DNA from: Apus apus
Taxonomy: Eukaryota > Chordata > Aves > Apodiformes > Apodidae
Assembly (NCBI RefSeq): GCF_020740795.1
Contig: NC_067282.1
Span: 178,068,274 to 178,132,273, forward strand
DNA: 64,000 bases
Reading direction: 5' to 3'
The position numbers and the translations under genes were made by a program. The notes under the pieces are model-generated. The model saw only the letters and a program-made list of their open reading frames with translations, was not told where the DNA came from and did not search any database. This document shows positions 60,156 to 64,000 of this stretch, one piece after another (position 1 is the stretch's first letter; every line of letters begins with the position of its first letter).

Positions 60156-60989
60156 GTTTTGCTGACTGTAGTCTATATTGTACAGTAGGGCTAAAAATGG
60201 TAGGAAAGGTCTGTGACCCCAGGAGATAGAGGCAGAGACAGCAGTAACTCTTCTACATCACTTATTTCTGCTTCAGGCAGTGCAGAGCCACTGGGCAAAT
60301 GAGCAGCTGAAGATAAGTTAGAGGAGAAAAGGAAGACAGATTACAGAAATAAAGGCAGTTTCTCCTTGGTGATGATCTCATATCTGAAGAACTGAACTCT
60401 CACTTCCTTGTCCTTTGTCTTCTACTTGTTGTTACCAATGTTGTCACACAGATGTAAGGAAGGAAACAGAACAAAACAATTTTAGGGAGATAATGTTATT
60501 TGCAAATACCCAAGAATGCTACTAGGAATCACTGCTCTCCTTCTCTCTTACAAGGTTTTTGACAGTATTTTCTTAGCATAACCTAAAAATGAAGGAAATA
60601 CATGAGGAAGGTTGGGTTCCTTGTGGTTGTTTAAAATTATCAGCTCTGTTGATTGACTCATCTCAGAGCAGCCATTTAAGTAGGTCTGACTTCGCACAAA
60701 GGAGAGGCCTTTCAGCTTCTGTCAAAACCAGCCCTAAACCCACAGATTTAGGACTGTTTGCTCAAGACTTGGTTCGTGCAGCTTGCTTTGACTACAGTGG
60801 TACCTGAATAGCTACACTCCACCACTGGCTCCCCAAGCCCCTCTGCAGGTATGAGCAGTGACAAAAGTGGACTGTGCAAGGGGAGGGCTGAACTCCAGCA
60901 CCTGTGCACAACCCAAACACACCAACTGCTGGAAAAGCAGTGGTAGAAGATCTCCTCCTTCAAAGGTAGAAAACTTTGTAGCAAAAAAA
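60156..60989. other. Intergenic DNA, nothing recognised
   Basis: Spacer between two CR1 fragments. No exon or repeat was recognised. Confidence 0.6.
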
Positions 60990-61065
60990 AAATCTCTCGA
61001 AAACTCTTTCAGTTTGAAACCATTGTTCCTTTCATCCTGTCACTACATGCCATTGTAAAATGGGG
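60990..61065 (-). mobile_element. Short CR1 LINE fragment
   Basis: CTCTTTCAGTTTGAAACCAT followed by TGTTCCTTTCATCCTGTCAC and TACATGCCATTGTAAAA match the reversed CR1 block also present at about 59618-59671 in the larger copy. It is a small isolated piece without the 3' end. Confidence 0.65.
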
Positions 61066-64000
61066 CCTTGAGAGATGCTAAAGTATTTAATGAGAGTCAG
61101 ATTCTAGATAACTCACACACAGGTTTGCTCTGAATGTCAGGGGAAACTGAAATAACTTCAAATTGAAAACTAAATAATCAGGCCTTGGCAAGCAGGTTAT
61201 AGTGTGACCATAAACAGAGCACAGTGCTTTGGTTTACAGGGTCTGTGCCATTTCAGAGAAGTCAAAGACTCTGCTCCACAGTACCCTGTAATGCAAATGA
61301 CAAGCAAAGGCTTCCAGCTCCTCTAATTTTCATTCAGCCTTATTAGCCAAGCTGGGAGATTGAAATGGCAAGCCATGAGTGAAATTAGTGTACTGTGTTA
61401 AAGGAAGAGCATTCAGGCTGACTGCAAGTGCTGTGCACAAGTAAGACACCATCCTATCTCTTCTGTTTAGCAGTTCTTTTTCTTTATACTCCATTTACAC
61501 TATATTAACTATTTATAAGGGATCACTTTAAATCCCCTTTGCAATCAGCATGTGTGCATTTTATCTGAAGACTCACGGCTATTTGTTGAGGCTCCACAGC
61601 CATGAAGACAAACTCTAGGTATTTGTTACGGTGAGGGTTTTGACTGAACAGGTAACAAGTGTTTGTTTCAAGTAGCTTTAAAAAAAGTCATTTTTTTTAC
61701 ACCTGCCGTGTCTTATTTATGTGCAATCCAAATTAATTTAGGTAAGAATGCTAACATGTGCTCAAGAAATAGATGTTGAGCTAAGGACAACCATCTAAAT
61801 TTCACAGTTTGGAGATGGAAAATTACTTTTTGCCCATAGAAAGAGATCATGTGCGTGCTGTGTCTGCAAGGAGCAGCGTGCAGTGTGGTACTGCTCCCTG
61901 TTGGTCTGTGGCGTTATCGAAGCCCAAGTGAATTCTCAGTACAAAGCAAGGCAATTTCTTTTATATTAAAGCCTTCTTTCAGCCAAGCTGTCTCCAGCTG
62001 CAACGTGGAGACAGGTGGGAAAGACCAAGAAAGAAACTCACATCCTTGCAGAGAGAGTGTGTGACCTACAAAGGTGAGAAGAAAACGCTGGATTAGAAAA
62101 GCAGCCAAGATGTAAGTGTTCTCACTCATGAGTTAGTAGGTGGAAGCAACAGAGACAATAATGAGCAAGCAAGGAAAAGGGAAGAAGTTTTTCATGCCAC
62201 TTGTATGGAAGCAAGAGGAACATTTTAAATCAGTAGAAAAGAACAATTAAAAAACGTGACTGACATGGTCCAGAGATCTACAAAAGAGCGTGTTCAGGAG
62301 AAGCTGAAAAACATTTTGGGAACTTGGTACCAAAATTCACATTCCAGAAAAGGTGATAAAGAAGATGTCTGATGAATAAGGTGTCTGATTCAGTCTTGTT
62401 GCCTGAGTACTTGGCCACTGAACTCCTTTTAACTCAGAAAAAAACAGCAGAGCAGTCTCCCAGCAAAGTGGGGACTCCCTTCCTGGAAGGGAGCCAAGTT
62501 GATGGATGCAAGTGTGGAGCAGTTGGCAGGCTGTAGAAGGTTTGTATACAGGATCAGAGTGTCATCATGAAGTGGACAGTGGGATGAGAGAGATCACACA
62601 TCTTACAAAACAAACCAGGCAGCGAGGTTCAGAGGCATCTCCTCAGTTAGGACAGTTGTCTCCAGAGGAGCTTTGCCAGCACAAGCCACTGATCATTTGG
62701 TCATATGCTCCTATGCCATTAACTCTACTTTCTAGCAGGGGCAGGGAACAGAGCATACTCATTGCGTAGTCTTTGTCCAAGCAGTCTGTAAAAATAAACT
62801 CACCTGGGTGGAGCCATTGATTCAGTGATGGCACAGAATGTAACTTCATACACATGCTGGTCTTAACGGCTCTTTCCCAATCCACTTCTACTGGTTATCT
62901 GTGTTGTGCCACTGCCTGCTCAGTGGGGTCCTCACAGTCATTAGGAGATCAGCCAGTGGTTGTTATGTCCTTGCTTGCTCCCACCCTCCCCACCTACAGA
63001 GAACTATCTGAGCTCCTGGTCTTGCATGGCCTGTGCTTTTAATCAGTCTTGGCCTGAATGACTTAACCTAAGGCTAAATAGGATAAAAATAAATGCCAAA
63101 GACAAGCAGCTAACTCTGGCCACTTCTGGACTAGCACCTTAAGGCAATGGCTTTTAGGATGTTCGTTGGGTGAAACCTCAGTATTTTAGTAGTTGCTGAC
63201 ACTGGTAGTTTAAATCTGCTGCACCGTAGCAATATCAGAAAGGACTTGGAGAGGGGATTGTTGTTTTGTTCCTCTTAAGACACAAGTTTCAGTGACTCTT
63301 TGTCTCATAACTTACTTGGAATTTAAACTAGGACACCGTACTAGCTGTGCTTGCTTCTCACTTAAGTGCGTGATTTATGATGATCTGCTGTGACTTAGTT
63401 CATGCATGAGATTAAATCAAAGGTGAACTGCTGTGAAGAAAGGAGGAATGGGGTAAGATAGTGTGGGGTGGAACAGCATGAAGGAATAGCTGCCACTGAA
63501 ATGGCATTGATATTGATGCTTAAGCAGGGTTTTCAGGTATAACATGGCAGCTTTTCCCACGGCTAACAATGTAAAACGTTTAGGTTACACGTTTGAGGGT
63601 CATGGGGGTTGTTAACTAATGGACTCAGGAGCACCTTTGAGTTTCTGCATTAACAACACAGTCTCTTTCCTGAGATTTGCTTTGTTTACAGCTTCAAATC
63701 CTTTTTTAATTTATATACACAACAACAGCTGCCATGGTTTTCTCTCACCATCACACTGCTCCTCTGGCTGAAGCCTTTTCCTCCTTCCTCCACCACTGCA
63801 CACTTACCTGTGACTGGTGCCCAGCTACACCCTGCTGGGGCTCAGGTTTCCTTTTCTTCTCTCTGCACCTTGGAGAGGCAAAGCAGTCCCCAGACTAAGC
63901 AGCTTTACAGAGTTTAAACCAGCCTGGAAGAGTGTTTTGTGTTAGCAGCTGTGATCTGCCATCCTCTACAGGCTGACAGAGCTCAGCACCTGCATACAGG
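61066..64000. other. Intergenic DNA to the end of the window
   Basis: No recognisable gene, repeat or RNA. Open frames of 60 to 87 codons (for example 61849-62064 and 62506-62769) lack domains and overlap frames on the other strand. The conserved neighbour IFRD1 expected after ZNF277 was not seen. Confidence 0.6.

Noticed and set aside
1..64000. CRISPR arrays, tRNA/rRNA genes, operons, phage or plasmid genes
   Set aside because: None seen. The gene structure, introns and repeats are those of vertebrate nuclear DNA.

Overview
This window is vertebrate nuclear DNA, almost certainly from a bird. It is A+T-rich, genes are sparse, and coding exons of about 40 to 200 bp are separated by long introns. 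The interspersed repeats are avian in type: CR1 LINE 3' ends (one with an intact C-terminal reading frame ending in a stop, one with the typical ATTCTGTGATT-like tail) and solo retroviral LTRs, one of which resembles a family I know from birds. No bacterial, plasmid or viral gene layout is present, and I found no undescribed defence, mobile or biosynthetic system.

The only protein-coding gene I can support is ZNF277, a C2H2 zinc-finger protein, on the + strand. Eleven exons (numbered 2 to 12, assuming the 12-exon mammalian layout) run from 6301 to the stop codon at 39997-39999. Their splice phases join without a frameshift into 426 codons plus a stop. The short first exon, with the start codon and promoter, lies before the window or was not recognisable in the first 6.3 kb. 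The protein has five C2H2 fingers and acidic linkers. Fingers 2 and 4 are each split by an intron. Intron 6 is a GC-AG intron, and the exon before it (exon 6) is the only one in the window whose length is a multiple of three.

Region by region: 1-6300 is the end of intron 1. 6301-39999 is the exon/intron body. Intron 4 (about 11.8 kb) holds an old CR1 fragment, a second CR1 copy, a probable LTR and a 635-bp solo LTR with a 5-bp target-site duplication. Intron 7 (about 8 kb) holds a 1,033-bp solo LTR with a 5-bp duplication. Intron 8 holds a short CR1 3' end. All three LTRs read antisense to the gene. 40000 to about 40310 is the 3' UTR with two AATAAA signals.

From about 40310 to 64000 I see no exon. 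This stretch holds simple repeats, a compact CpG/GC-box cluster near 58.65 kb, a 770-bp CR1 3' end at 59.4-60.2 kb and a smaller CR1 fragment at 61.0 kb. In mammals IFRD1 follows ZNF277, so this may be the spacer before it, but no IFRD1 exon was recognised. Almost all other open reading frames of 60 to 200 codons are chance frames in introns, repeats or intergenic DNA.
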